Part shown: piece by piece, positions 45,496-58,125 of the stretch
Position numbering within the stretch: position 1 is the first letter of the stretch
Layout of the letters: the number at the start of each line of letters is the position of its first letter
NCBI GenBank assembly: GCA_000727475.1
Contig: KL647317.1
Location: 1,322,444 to 1,386,443, forward strand
Source of the DNA: Sarcocystis neurona
Lineage: Eukaryota; Apicomplexa; Conoidasida; Eucoccidiorida; Sarcocystidae
DNA length: 64,000 bases
Direction: 5' to 3'
Made by a program: the position numbers and the translations under genes
The notes under the pieces: model-generated
What the model was told of the DNA's origin: nothing
The model's database searches: none
What the model saw: the letters and a program-made list of their open reading frames with translations, nothing else

Positions 45496-46977
45496 GTTCT
45501 CAAGGTACGACATTCATTCCAGAGACTCTTCAAAAGTCTCCATTTACCGAACAGACACAAGTCTGCCCTACCTGTGCATCTGTACAAAGACCTGTTTACA
45601 GACGTATACATGCAGCATGTGGAAGCGTGTAAACCTGGAATATCTGGTCTTCATGTGATGCTTCATATATCTTTTTTCGGCGCGTGCTGTTCTGCTCGAT
45701 GGCCTTCCTTTCTTCCTTCACGCTCGCGCGACTCTTCGGGAGCGAGACCTCTTCCGTGTTCTTTCATAACACACACGCACTCCACGCCCCCCATCGTCGC
45801 TAGCATTAGACAATTTATCTAACAAAAAAACAGAGTCGCAGACGCGGGAAAGAAGAAAAAAAGAAAGTGACAAGTGATATACAGTTCGCAGGCGCACACC
45901 CTCTAGACGCGTAAGCAACAACCGAGACGCATTCACGACAGGAAACACAGTTGGCTCAAAAGTATTTGTACACATTCGAATACTCGACGATTGATACGCT
46001 CGCACAACTACACGCATATAACTGTATATTTACACAGGACTATATAGTTACGCTTGCCTCTTTTTTCGTGTTGGTTTACATGTCTAGTTTGCTTTCATGC
46101 ACACAAGTAGATGTACTTGTAAGTGCACCGACAATCGTTCGAAATGTAAGTGAATCGGAAGGAGTCGTTGTCTGGCGCGAGAGATTCAAGCATGAAATAA
46201 ATGGAGTTCTTATTGATCTGCGTCTGCCGACATTAACTGCACTGACGGTTCCAAATGCTATGCGCGGTCGCTGCACTTGTAGAGGGATGTGCGTCAGTTT
46301 GTGAACAACTTCTGAAAGTGCACACGAAAACCTGCAGGTATGCGTGATTTCAAAGGTGCACACGAAGGGGAGAGGTATACGCGTGTGCGCCCGCAAGGGT
46401 TGGGACACTTCGAAGCTGCGTCTACATACATATGCCTGAGCACGTATGATTTCAATTTCGTGCAAGCTATTTTCCTTTGTGGATTTACAATTAAGGGGCA
46501 AAGCTGCGGGGGAAGGCTCGAATGCTGAAGTAGCGAAAGTGGGGATGATCTTCAACATGCGTCTTGCGTGAAGGTGCACCAGTCACTCAATGCGGAAAAG
46601 TGTGGTTGCGCAGATGTATCTGCATACTTCATACGTCCACTTGTGCCTTGTCTTTCTCGGAGAAATATACATGCGGGCGCGTGTTAAAATGCTCAGACTC
46701 TCCAAAGAGATGTGTACACGCGAACGCATCTAACTGTGTCAGTTCAGATCTACAAGCGTAGGTACTGTCACTGTCAATATGATCGAATTCAATTTTTCGC
46801 TCCTCCTCAAGGCGAGTTCATCTCAGCACTCTGTAGACAGAAATGCACAGAAACGTTGTGTCGGTTCAAACGCATTCACCTATATCATTTTGTTTAAGTG
46901 TATCTGTATACGTGTGTTGATCCACGTATACGCATACGTGGATACGTACGTGTACCGTGTACCTGCTGCGACATTAA
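45494..46977. other. Interval with no confident gene
   Basis: A plus-strand frame at 45530-45822 (LHLPNRHKSALPVHLYKD and onward) follows an ATTCCAG acceptor and ends in TAA. It is the most protein-like stretch but has no recognised family and no upstream partner across the gap. The remainder shows nothing recognisable. Confidence 0.3.
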
Positions 46978-47705
46978 TTACGCACAGGATGCGTGCAGAC
47001 AAAAATTGCAAGTGGATGCTTCTTCTTCGTCCTACGACAATCGTAACACACCGTGCCACGACTGTTTCTGCGTTCACGTATTTAGAAGTGTGCAGGTAAG
47101 CACTTACTTTTTCCTCGCAAGTTGATTCTTCCACGTATGCTTTCCGTAAAAGTGGTCCACATGTGAATGCAGGTGTACAGTGTCTACCCACTTCATACGT
47201 TTCTACAGCTGTAATTGCCACAATTGTGTCAAGACGACTCTAGATACGTAAATATATTTGTATATTTACGTCGGTATATATATGAATATATACATATATA
47301 TATATATTTATGTATACACTTACGGAGACCCTTCTGGTGTATTCCTCGTACAATCGTTTACGGCTGCTCTCTTTGCATCCTTTGAGAAACACGCTACGCG
47401 TGTTTTTCCGTGTGTGTGGATATAATGTGTGTGCACCGAAAACGTCCACCGTGTCTTGACACGAACGTGTTTGAACGATGAATAGTACCTACCGCCAAGG
47501 CAGCTCCTAGCGAGGGGCAGAAGATGCCAAAAACAGCGTATACAATGTAGCACAAGTAGATGGTGCTTGCCTGCAAGCAAAACACACAAACGCATCCACA
47601 GAGGAGTTCCATCTACCGCTGAGATATGTTCACACGGATGATCACACATACCAATATGTACGCGCAGTGGGCGCTTCGCGTGATGGCGGCTGCGACTGCA
47701 ACTTC
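46978..47705 (-). CDS. C-terminal exons of a candidate polytopic membrane protein
   Basis: On the complement, five short exons chain in phase: 47652-47705 (GTATGT donor), 47489-47570 (CTTGCAG acceptor, GTACTA donor), 47324-47379 (GTAAGTG donor), 47108-47239 (GTAAGTG donor) and 46978-47031 (TAA stop). Introns are 76-109 nt. The peptide contains a membrane segment, IYLCYIVYAVFGIFCPSL, followed directly by a basic cytosolic-type stretch, CKESSRKRLYEEYTRR, and then an acidic Cys-containing tail. TM-then-basic order is what a real membrane protein would show. No family is recognised. The link to the upstream exons at 51.0-53.3 kb needs an intron of 3.3 kb or additional exons. Confidence 0.38.
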
Positions 47706-50700
47706 CTAAGGTTCCGCGGCTTAGACGGGGCATTTTGCACGCTAACGGAACATGTAGGAACAAGTAAACATGTACGTGTATTAATGGTACCTAATGAAAC
47801 CGTTATGAGTTTACCTTCGTGTGGGTAGTTTTTTCAGTCCATACATGCAATCTACCTGCGTGGTGGCCCCGTTAAAACCACATTTCACTCGCATGTTGGT
47901 GGGGTGCCAGCTGGTCGCTTGCTTATGTGAACCACACGTACACACGTACGCACACGATAATTTCTGTGTTTTTTGATCCGTGTACGAAGAAGCACGCCAT
48001 TCCAAGTCACTATCACGGCGGGAGCGTACCCGTCTGCCAAGGCGGTCAGAACGCTTGTGTGAACCACGTAAAAATAAATATATGTACTTATACAGACGTA
48101 TCTTTGCAGTATACTTTTATGCGTACACACGTGCGTGCGCTCTTGGAGAACATGGATGCATACATATGTACAGATGTGAACAGAACAGGATGGCGATGTG
48201 CATATAAAAGTATGTGATTATCTCAAGATACGACGTCAGGGTCTATAAACATTACACATATGACCTAGACACGTATACGTATACAGCTAATATCTATGCG
48301 GCACCAATACTGGTACGATACTTTCGGTCCTCTCACACGAGCACACATCGGTGCGTACATTCCCTCTGTTCTTTGCCACCACTAAAGACTCAAGGCCTAC
48401 TCTTTGTCCATTTCAATGTGTAGAATAAAGACAACAAAAGGGGATCACTTTTTACTGAAATTTCGCCGCACTTCAGTGCATAAGCATTCCTCAGTACACC
48501 AAAAGGGATACGGGCTACTCATCGACTCCTCATTGCCTACTCCGTGTTTTCATTTCGGAATTGTTCTGTGAATACGCACGACTTCTTTCTCACGGTTCAA
48601 CTTGGTACATTGGTGCTGCCACAAAGTGACAATGCGAATTCTGAAATCGAAATACTACTCTCTTCGTCACATTGTATACGCCCCCACATTCAAAGTCTCG
48701 CCTGTGCACGACTACTACTGCCCAGAAAAAATATATCCCGCTGCAGCAGAAGTTGCCGTTTCTTTATAATGCATACTGCGTGTTGCTCCAATATGCGCCT
48801 GCTGCACATATGTGTTTGCCCACGTGTGGATGCGCAGCGTGGGTTTCCGATCACGTGTACGTCTTATATGTCCGCACACGTGAGTACAAATGCGAGCATA
48901 CACGTGTATACATGTCTGCAGGTAGAGAGGTAGACAGATGAAGGAATACCTACAAATGCATGCTGAATATATGGATATACGTACAAGCGGATAAGTAATT
49001 CTCCCACCCTCGAGGGTGACACGCGGCGCTAGCTGACATACACGTGTAATCAAGGATAACCGTTGAAAGGTATGTGCAGCGCTTAATATGGCACGGATTA
49101 TCAGGTACCTTTCCGACAATTTTTCCAGGTCGACTGAACGCTCCAGCTTCTTCTTCTTAGTCTTTTTAACGCTACAGTGGTGAGTCTAGTTCCCTTTACT
49201 AGAAAAATACCTCCACTTGTACATCAGAACTGCATCTCTTCATTCTTCCCGGAAAAATTCTGTTCCGTCTTCCCCCTCGTTAGCCGCATTTTTTGGTCGC
49301 TGCTGAACGCAAAAGAATTTCTTCTGTTTGCTTTGGTTTGCTGTGTCTTCTTGTTAAACCGTGCTCACATTACTCACAGTTATAATTACATGAACTGCGT
49401 GTTTTCCATTTGTGTCACAGTGCTTTCAATGTCATCCGTAAGCACCGAAAAACTGCTTCTTCTTTTTAAAGGCAGAACACTGTCGCTTGGTGTCTAAACA
49501 AAAACGAACCAGCGTTTGCTTGTACTTGCCCTCAAAATGCCACTCCGATACAGAAAAAATTTTATGTACCACGAGAGCAGATCTGAATTCCACCGGCTTG
49601 CTGGTGTAGTGCTAAGTCTACTTACAATCGTGCTATGCCTCTGAAAATCGAATACACTGGGTTGTTGTAAAATGCATAAAACGTGTAAAAAGATGCGAAA
49701 GTGTACAGCCTACGTCCCCGCGCAGGCACGTGTGAAACGGTTACATCAACACATAAAAAAGAGGACACAAAACCAGTCACGTATCTAGGAGGAAGAGAGA
49801 ACACGTGGCGTTGAACACAGGGACACACCACTTCTCAGCCGCGGACGTGTGCACTGGTATGCACATCTCCGTCCCTGACAGTTCGCGTGTTTGTGTTCAC
49901 GTGTAAGTGAACTACTCATGGTTAGGTCGACGGAGCATTTCTGTGTACACACGCGTACGCAGTACGGGAGGAGTGCGTTAATATGCATAAATAATTTGCG
50001 TATATACATATATATATATACACAAGTAGGTACATTCAGGTAGGATATATATATATATACACACATATTTATTCACCTCTAGACACATTGATATATTACA
50101 CGTATACACATAGTGCGACGCGCTAAGTGGTCAACGGCACCACAGTCGGACATTTAGACCCAGTTTCGCTTTGAGTGTGCAGTGCCGTAGACCTAGTCAA
50201 CACAAGCAAAACTAGATGTCAGCATGTCTGGAGGCGCGAAGAGAGAAAACAATTGCACGCACACAAAGATCTTCCCTATCCTACATCCCGCAAGGTTCTT
50301 GGCGCAATAAGAGGGGGGACTGCCGTACAAAGTCGTCCCTCGAGTACAATCACCTAATGTTACCTTTGGTTTGTACGTTGGGAGAAGGGGTGGCAGGCTG
50401 ATACGGACCGGCTAAGCAGCTGCGTGTGGCTTGTCTGGCGCATAAGTCTTACTGAAGGTTGTCCACCAGAGTGTTTAGCCCCTACCTTTTTGGTAGATCT
50501 GCGGCAAGGCAGGTACGTGTGTATACAGAAAACTACACAAATGAGTCGGTGGGCTTCTGGAAAGACATGATCACTTCCTGGGACGGAGTCGCGTTCAAAA
50601 AAACTGTCCATCAATACAACAGGGTCTGGAACAAAAGAGCCTGGTCAAAGTCACCAACCTGTCCAGCGGAGCCCTGGCTGTATTTACATAATCATAAATA

Positions 50701-51041
50701 TACACGTGTGTTTGTATGCTTAGTAGATCCAGCAAGCATGCGAGCGTACGTATATGCAACTACATGCTTAATCGTTGTGGGATAGTGATGTCTTCCAAAG
50801 AATGTCTTTGAAGAAACAGCGGCTGCTGCGACGATGTCAACGCGCCTGTGTACCACCCTGGCGGCTGCTGTTATACATGTGTAGATACATGTGTAAACTT
50901 GTATATATACATAGTACGTACGCCCGTGCGTACGACCGTAGACACGAGGGCGTTCATACGTATTCATCTATCAATACAACCATACCTGCGTGTGTGATAA
51001 GATACAAACGGTAAGCCCTTCTTTTTCAGAAGCATTCTTAC
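47706..51041. other. Long intron or intergenic stretch
   Basis: If the membrane-protein exons on either side belong together, this is an intron of 3.3 kb, possibly with extra exons. One complement candidate near 50540-50650 follows a TTTGTTCCAG acceptor and reads VVLMDSFFERDSVPGSDHVF, but its phase does not fit. TA/CA microsatellites lie at about 49999-50070. Nothing else recognisable. Confidence 0.3.
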
Positions 51042-53294
51042 TGTTGCTACAGCGGCAGCGAGGAAGTAAACGCTTGAGGTCACCAACCGGCCAAGAGGAT
51101 ACGTAGCCATGAAAATGTAGAACATGGCCGCTGCACCACCAGTAAAACACACATAGCCGCGCACACACACGTCAGTGTAGGTATGCGGATACATATACAT
51201 ATATATATATATATATAGCTTAGCAGTTAAACTGGTAGTCCACAAGGTTGGTTTGATCAACCCAAGAACAAGTATATATATGTATATATATATACATATA
51301 TGTGCAGATATGTCTGTATGCTCACACACGTAGGAGCACACGGCAACGCATATTTAACCTCTAAATCTTAGTATATGTAATATATATATATATAGATAGA
51401 TAGACAGATAGATAGATACACAAGTGTACGTACACAGTTGCATGTGGTCCACGTGGAAGATGACACAGCAGTTCAGCAGGACCCAGCTGATACTCGTGCA
51501 ACCTCTAAGGACTTGTACCCGCTAAAGGCCGGTGGGGAAAATGTTACGTAAGAGATTACATCGGACGCCTACGCACAGGCACACTGGCCACGACGCCGAG
51601 CACCACCGGTGCACCCATAGTGGCAACCACGGGTATGAGTATAGGCGCTTACTACATTTGTACGAGATACGGAATGCGACACATCGTACAGAGTTTATCA
51701 ACAAGAGCTAAGGAACTGTAAACCAACAAGGCTCGTACGCGTCAGTGATGATGGTCTCAGAGCTCTCAGCGACGTAGTCTCTCACAGCAGGAAGCAGATA
51801 ATTTTGGACTGTGCAGACCAACGTACAAATTGAAAGCCACGTGGCGAGGAACTATTCACGCATACATAAGCCTTTTGTGTACATGACATTGTAGCATCTA
51901 TACGCCGTGATTCAGTGTACGGCGGAACAGTGAGGAGGTTAAATGCGATAAAACTTCATGCAGTACACAAGAAGTAATATGTTAAGACAACGCATTTAGA
52001 CAGTCGTCCAGTAATGCAGATTGTACATTTAGTGCACAGAACGGGGCCGATGCGTCTAGCGTAACCGCCCGTACGAACTACTTTTCAAGGAGAAACCGAG
52101 ATTTGCGTTGTGACAGAATATACGAAACTGCGTATTTCTCATATAGTGTGCAATACAAAACCCACTGAAGTGATGGGGAGGCTGCTGAGGAATAGTTTAA
52201 CGGTGCTGGTGAATCTTTCGCGTACAAGAAGGAACATATCCACTGGAACCATTTCTATTTGCCGACGCTCCACTTATTTGACTTCGTCACTTGCATGATA
52301 CGTGAGTCGTATCCGATGAAGTGTTTGGTAGGAAATGCCTTGCTTGGAAGAGACCTCATGACGCAGTAACGCAGTGCAGGAGAAAAGGCTTGTTGGCAAT
52401 TTAGCATTCAAGTTCACATCTTAACTCTGTCTATAACAAAATGTTGACTCTCCAGCACATACATAGAGTATTCTCCATATGATGCATCCACGGGGGCACG
52501 ACACAAAAAATCAAGGCGGAATGACATCTACTCACACGTCCAAACTTATCTGCCTAATATTAAGGGATATACGCCTGTAAAGTTCTTCACACGTACGTAC
52601 GCATAGGGGTAGGTGACACGTGGTGCATCAGCACTCCGACTACACCTATTTTTGCCTGATGTAAGATCTACATACATACCCAGATACCTACCTGTATGGA
52701 AAGATGTGCGCAACCACAACAGAACACAAAAGTAATACAAGGTTTGCACAAGGATACCTACATAGTTTCCTAGATAGAGCGTGCATTTTGACACAAAGTC
52801 GCGTAGTGGACACGTCCTCTCCTGTGTCACTGCACACTTGTGCGCATAGCCATATAGGCTCAGGTAGTTTTGGACGCGCATATACAGGTAAGGTATGCAG
52901 GAAATTGTGGACAGGCGTTATGCTTCCTTACCGACATGTGCGTTTGAGACGTCGAGAGGCGTGTGTGCTTGAACGAGTCCAGACAGGGAAAGGAGGTGGC
53001 TGTAAGGGCTTTTGAGAACCTGGGAAGTTAGAGGAAGTACCCATGTAAAGTTGCGGCTTTTCACACATGAAATCGGAAGTGTCCTTTGCACGCAGATCAA
53101 CGCATTCGCTAGCGTCACTGAATATGGAGATGGCGGCACGAGGTTTCCTTTAATTTGGATACAGACGGAAAATGCATGTAGAGTTTCGTCACTTTACATT
53201 TACGTCGACGCGCGCGTGAAAGCATACCCATCACCCACATACGTGTACGCACGAGTAACAGGCGTGACAGTTGTAAAGGTGCGTACGGATGCAT
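51042..53294 (-). CDS. N-terminal exons of a candidate polytopic membrane protein
   Basis: On the complement: 53228-53294 (ATG 53294, GTATGC donor), 52932-53117 (ATATTCAG acceptor, GTAAGG donor), 52692-52757 (GTAGGT donor), 51573-51647 (GTAGGC donor) and 51042-51130 (GTAAGA donor). All junctions are phase 1 and the last exon ends in phase 0, matching the exon at 47652-47705. The peptide is strongly hydrophobic in blocks: ILVQTLYYFCVLLWL, ILIPVVATMGAPVVLGVVAS and MFYIFMATYPLGRLVTSSVY. With the downstream exons the product would have about 286 residues and roughly five to seven membrane spans. No transporter or receptor family is recognised. The start Met could be preceded by another exon. The chain rests on eye-read splice sites only. 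Confidence 0.36.
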
Positions 53295-54963
53295 AACTGA
53301 ATACACGTATACATATGTACGTCCGTATATTAACACCACTTTTGATGCTCTGATGCTTACAGGAAAAATCATACAGATATGTACACGTATATATATATAT
53401 ATATATAGTGTAGATAGGTAGCTTAAAGTGCATTCGCGTGGACGTCGGATGTGGGGTACAGACATATGTGAAAGTAGCAGCAAATTTGCACCTTTTTCCT
53501 CACATCCGTCTGTAGGCATCTGTCACTAAATTGCGCACACGTCTGTGCAGAACTCTGTGTGGATCCTCTGCTGTGGTTGTCTGAATATATTACGCATGTA
53601 TGTACAAAGAGGGGTGTTCGACTGATGTGACGGTGAAAGGATAGAACAACTATCAAGCATCTTTGCACATGCATACATGTATATATATATATAAATATAC
53701 ACCTCTCCAGCTATTAGGTTGTTCCGTTTTCCCTAGACTGTACCTCAGGCCCGTGACGGACAAGTACATAATTTCATGTGTATGCATACATCTACATATA
53801 TATGTGTATACATAAACACGGATTTGCAAGACGGATACCCGCTGCGTTGGTATTTACAAGTGTGCTCAAGTACGTGTAGACGTTTACTAAAAATCTGGAG
53901 GTACGCACAGGTCGAAAATCCTGTAGCAGTGAACCTCGCTGCGCCTGAGAAAGAACGATGACCAGTGTACAGCTTAGGTTGGTTACCAGTGAACTCACTC
54001 GCGTAAACTGATGACTGTAGTCAGAGGAAAAAAAACCATGCCTTTTCATTCACTCGTTCTGGTGTTAGAAACAAGCAGCCAGTTGGTACACTGATATTAA
54101 AGTGTACATCCCAGCCAGTGAGACAAAACGGAGCATCAATTTTGGCAAATTTTAGACGCGTGTACGGAGCCGCGCAACCTGCAGAGGTCTCTCCGATGTG
54201 TTAAGAGGGACCTGCAAGTCGCATCATTCCGTGAATACGTCTTCTTGTGCACTGGTGTGTCCCTAAATGCCCGTATGTACATATGTATAACGGAGCAGAT
54301 TCGTGCACTAGGTATGGTCCAGGTTTAACACCGGGCTGCGCAGTACATACGACGCCACAGCGAAGAGAAATATGGAGAAGTGAAAGTCTACTGCGGCGCA
54401 GAGTCTATCACTGCGACGTGTGCACGTGACAAATGGTACACAGAGGCAGGCAGAGGAAAAGGGAGAGACACGTACGGTTTCAACCTCTCAGGAACACACA
54501 AATACTCAGGATCTTTTCGTAGAGCTGGAAATGCGAGTTGCCACCGGCATACAGCATCCCAGAGCTGAATACTGCGTTAACAACTCTCAATCAGTACGTG
54601 ACGATATTCCTACACTTTGTAAGTAAACGGTTGTTTGTACCAAGAGCAAGTACACCTGCGGATATCGAAGCCGAACTGGGGTGCGCTTTACTCAGTTGAC
54701 GCTGTTCTGCGAGTACCGTGCTCGCCCCCCTTGGGACACGACACTGTGTTGCAGATACCGGGTATGGGGAAATATGTCTAGAGAAACGGATGTGCTCGGG
54801 AATACTCATCCATAACAAGACGATGCATGTGGATATGTATATGTTTCTCTATTACGTGCCTCCGGCTGTGCAGATGGCACAGAATAGATATTATACGCCT
54901 AGTACCAATCTGACGCGTACGAATACGCACAAGAGGGTCCAGGGAATTTCAACAAAGTGATAC
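53295..54963. other. No supported gene
   Basis: Near 45-48% GC, with TA microsatellites at about 53387-53406 and 53678-53696. Frames are short and without domains on either strand. Confidence 0.4.
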
Positions 54964-55690
54964 ACATAAACACAACACAGTGTCTGCACACGAGTACATG
55001 GATACGTACTAACATACAGATACTGATACTAAGTTACACAGCTGTACACCATGCATCTACAGGCGTATGCCTCTGTTGCGTAGACCCCTTGTATCCTTCT
55101 CGCGCTTTAGTTGTATCTGAGCGGTAGAACGCTGCACAAGGCGCATCCGTTTCAAGCGACCTGATGTGTTGCGTCCTACACTGGCATTTAAGTATAGTCT
55201 TCTGTGTACTCATACAGATATGAACATATACGTGTATACGCTACATATTTTAACGCCTGGAAGTGGATAAGCATACGCAGCAGTTTTTACTTTTCCCTAC
55301 GAGTTTTCGCTGAGACGACGATCTCGTATAAACACAACACAGTGTCTGCACACGAGTACATGGATACGTATTTACATACAGATACTTATACAGACTCACA
55401 CAGTTGTACACCGTGTATCTACAGGCGTATGCCTACGTTACGTAGACCCCTTCTATCTTTATCGTGCTTGAGTTGCATCTGAGCGGTAGAACGCTGCATA
55501 AGGCGCATCTCTTTCAAGCGAGTTGATGTGCTGCGTCCTACACTGGCATTTAAGTATAGCCTTCTGTTTACTTATACAAATATGAACATACACCTGTATA
55601 CGCTACATATTTTAACGGCTGGAAATGGATAAGCATACGCAGCAGTTTTACTTTTCCATACGAGATTTCGCTGAGACGACGATCTCGTGC
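54964..55690. repeat. 362-bp tandem duplication, two copies
   Basis: The block beginning AAACACAACACAGTGTCTGC at 54968 recurs at 55330 in the same orientation. The copies agree at roughly nine positions in ten through 55325 and 55690. Shared blocks include CACGAGTACATGGATACGTA, TCTACAGGCGTATGCCT, TGAGCGGTAGAACGCTGCA, CACTGGCATTTAAGTATAG and GCATACGCAGCAGTTTT. Confidence 0.95.
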
Positions 55691-57986
55691 TGTGACAGAC
55701 GACTTCAGCTGGTACACTCTCAAACTGTGCTCTGCAGGAATGTAAAGCGTGGCAGCATGCTAAATGCTTTCAAATAATGAATCACAGCTGTCTTGCACGC
55801 TGGTGAAAAATGTACCTTGTCTCACGCCCTGAAACATTATAAGATTTAGTGTCTGCTGGTGACAAGGTGAAGCCTATTGACAGTGTCGACAGTATTCGCA
55901 ATGTGGCCTGTAGTTGCTACTCTATGCGTTCGAGGTGTCGAATATCCCTGATCCTCTACACATATCTTGGACCCCTATCCTTTAACACCAAACTTGTATA
56001 TCGTGTCGTAGTTCTTCAAATGGGACTACTACTGTCATAAGTTCTGGTGTTGGTACGCGGGCTACTACCTCTACACTTACGCTTATTATTCCTACCACTT
56101 GTATTGAGAATGTCCTCGTCCTACTACTCTTCTTTCGACAATTCTCTTCCTACAAATTGATGCATTTTCTGCGCTACCACTGGCACTAATGTTATTCTTA
56201 TTCGTCCTCTCGCTTCTACTTCTACAACTGCTACTACCGCTGCTCCTACTCCTATTATTGCTATTACTACTACTACGGCTCCCATTGCTCTCACAACCAC
56301 GACCACTTCAAATAGTAGTCAAGAGTGTTTCTTCTGTGGCATATGGTACACGTGTCTGTTCGAAATCTTCCATTGATGGTATGTGTCTCCTTTTTTTGGA
56401 CTTACTTTTGTGCAGCTGATTCTGCGCGAGACGTCTACCGCCGGCCTGTAGGCGAGTTTCATTTGTAGTTGCTTCTGTACGTGTATAGAGTAGAAGCTTA
56501 AGGAGAGGCCGGCGACCGCCAGCGCACTCACGATGGCTGGATAAGTGATTGCACTGACTTTCATTTTGATGGAACGGGAACGAACGAAGAACGGACAGAT
56601 TCTGCAATTTTTCCTAAACCATCAAGAGCAGCTAAACAGTAGCACGTCTCTTCGTGAGGTGTGCGGGAAGGCGGAGGAACCAAAGTACCAAAGGCGTGCA
56701 CGAGCGGCTGAGGCCACCGGATCAGAAGCAGCTACAGCACACTAAAAAGACGAAGCAAGCGCATCTGCGGCGGGGAAGAAAATACGACAGAAAGGGAGGA
56801 ACTCTGCACAACCAGCTAGCTGCCTAGGGGAGTGTAGGATGAGATGCCTCAGCCTGTCCACCCGTAATAGCAGCCGACTGAGCACCAGCTTCTTACAAGC
56901 TGTCGCAGCCGCGACGGGAGAGAGAGAGGCACACTCGTCGATGCAGTAGAAAACATTTTTCAATAGTATCTTGGCTTCCAGCAGCCAAGGGAAAATATGT
57001 GGTGGTCGCCTGCTGTGAGAGAAGCCTTTTATCTATAGAGGCAGCAAGTGGCCAGCGGAGCTGTCTGCTGGCGATACGAGCAGGTGACACATCGCTTGAG
57101 AGCAGGTGCCGTGTGCAGTATACCAGAAACGCTCAAGGAGATACGGCGGGTGGTAGTTCCTGGTCTCGAGGAATCATTTTCTGCGTGTGAGGGCGGTCAC
57201 GACAGTGTACAGCTAGGGATTTGAGATATACGTATGCGTGCACGTGTATGTTTTGATGTGTACACGTGCACAGAGGAAACCGAAAAACCTGTATGCAGAC
57301 ACATGTGTATATCTGCTGTGTGTGTACGACTGGGAAGCAGACGCGTACGTAGGCATGAACACTAGGTAACGAAAGTGGACAAGCAGACACATTCAACCCG
57401 TATAAATGACAAACAGCCTACCTTTTGGTAGTGGTTGTTGTCCCAGCGCGTGCCTACTCCCTGTCGTGACGTGTCGGCTTTCACAGCTGTTTCTACATGT
57501 GCATGAAGCAGGTGAACTCAAACACTTTCATAAGCAGACCACGCGTTGCAAAGACCTGCGTCTTCTGAAGAGTGTGTTCTTCATTTTAACCATCACACAA
57601 TATGAGATCACCTGCGTACTGCGCTACTGCGCAGGAATCGTTGTAGAGGTAAGTGCCCTATGAGACATGTCCTTCCAGTGTAACCTAGTGCATACACAAC
57701 TGTTTAGAAGATCGCTGCTTCCAAATTGTGTAGTCAACAACTTTTTGCCTGGTTTCGATTGCAGACAACGAGTTCGACCCGCCTGTCGGTCGATCGCTCT
57801 ACTTTCCCATCCGTCTGTCTTCATATCAATCTCTCTGTCTATCTGCATGGCTACCTAGTTCGCAGATAGACACATGCGGATCTTCACGGGCATACCAACA
57901 AGTCTGATGTAGGCATGTAGTTTTACAGATTTGTCTACGTACATCTCTATGTGTAGATACGCATCCATACACGCAAAGAATTATTT
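55691..57986. other. No supported gene; includes an ACT/CTA-rich stretch
   Basis: From about 56055 to 56300 the plus strand is an imperfect CTACTA/TTACTA/CTTCTA-type array, which gives Leu-rich frames that are not genes. Frames at 56319-56607 (minus) and 56545-56745 (plus) are 65-100 codons without recognisable domains. Confidence 0.35.
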
Positions 57987-58125
57987 TGTGTGCCCCTCAG
58001 GCGTGAACGCCGGTACGTGGTGAATGCTGCGTGTATTCGAGGACGCTTCAGAAATACTTTGTGTGCCCCTCAAACGGGAACACCTATACGTGGTGAATGG
58101 TGCGTGTGCTCAAGGACGCTTAAGC
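57987..58125. repeat. 73-bp tandem duplication, two diverged copies
   Basis: GTGTGCCCCTCA at 57988 recurs at 58061. Both copies continue with a GTGAACGCC or GGAACACC variant, then TACGTGGTGAATG, GCGTGT and CAAGGACGCTT or CGAGGACGCTT, in the same order. Confidence 0.9.

Noticed and set aside
44744..45822. 195-287 codon frames across the N gap
   Set aside because: They span 357 unresolved bases and CA repeats, so translation there is meaningless.
53020..53040. 21-nt GT-AG intron in the membrane-protein candidate
   Set aside because: Too short for splicing in this group and a multiple of three without stops; it was merged into one exon, 52932-53117.
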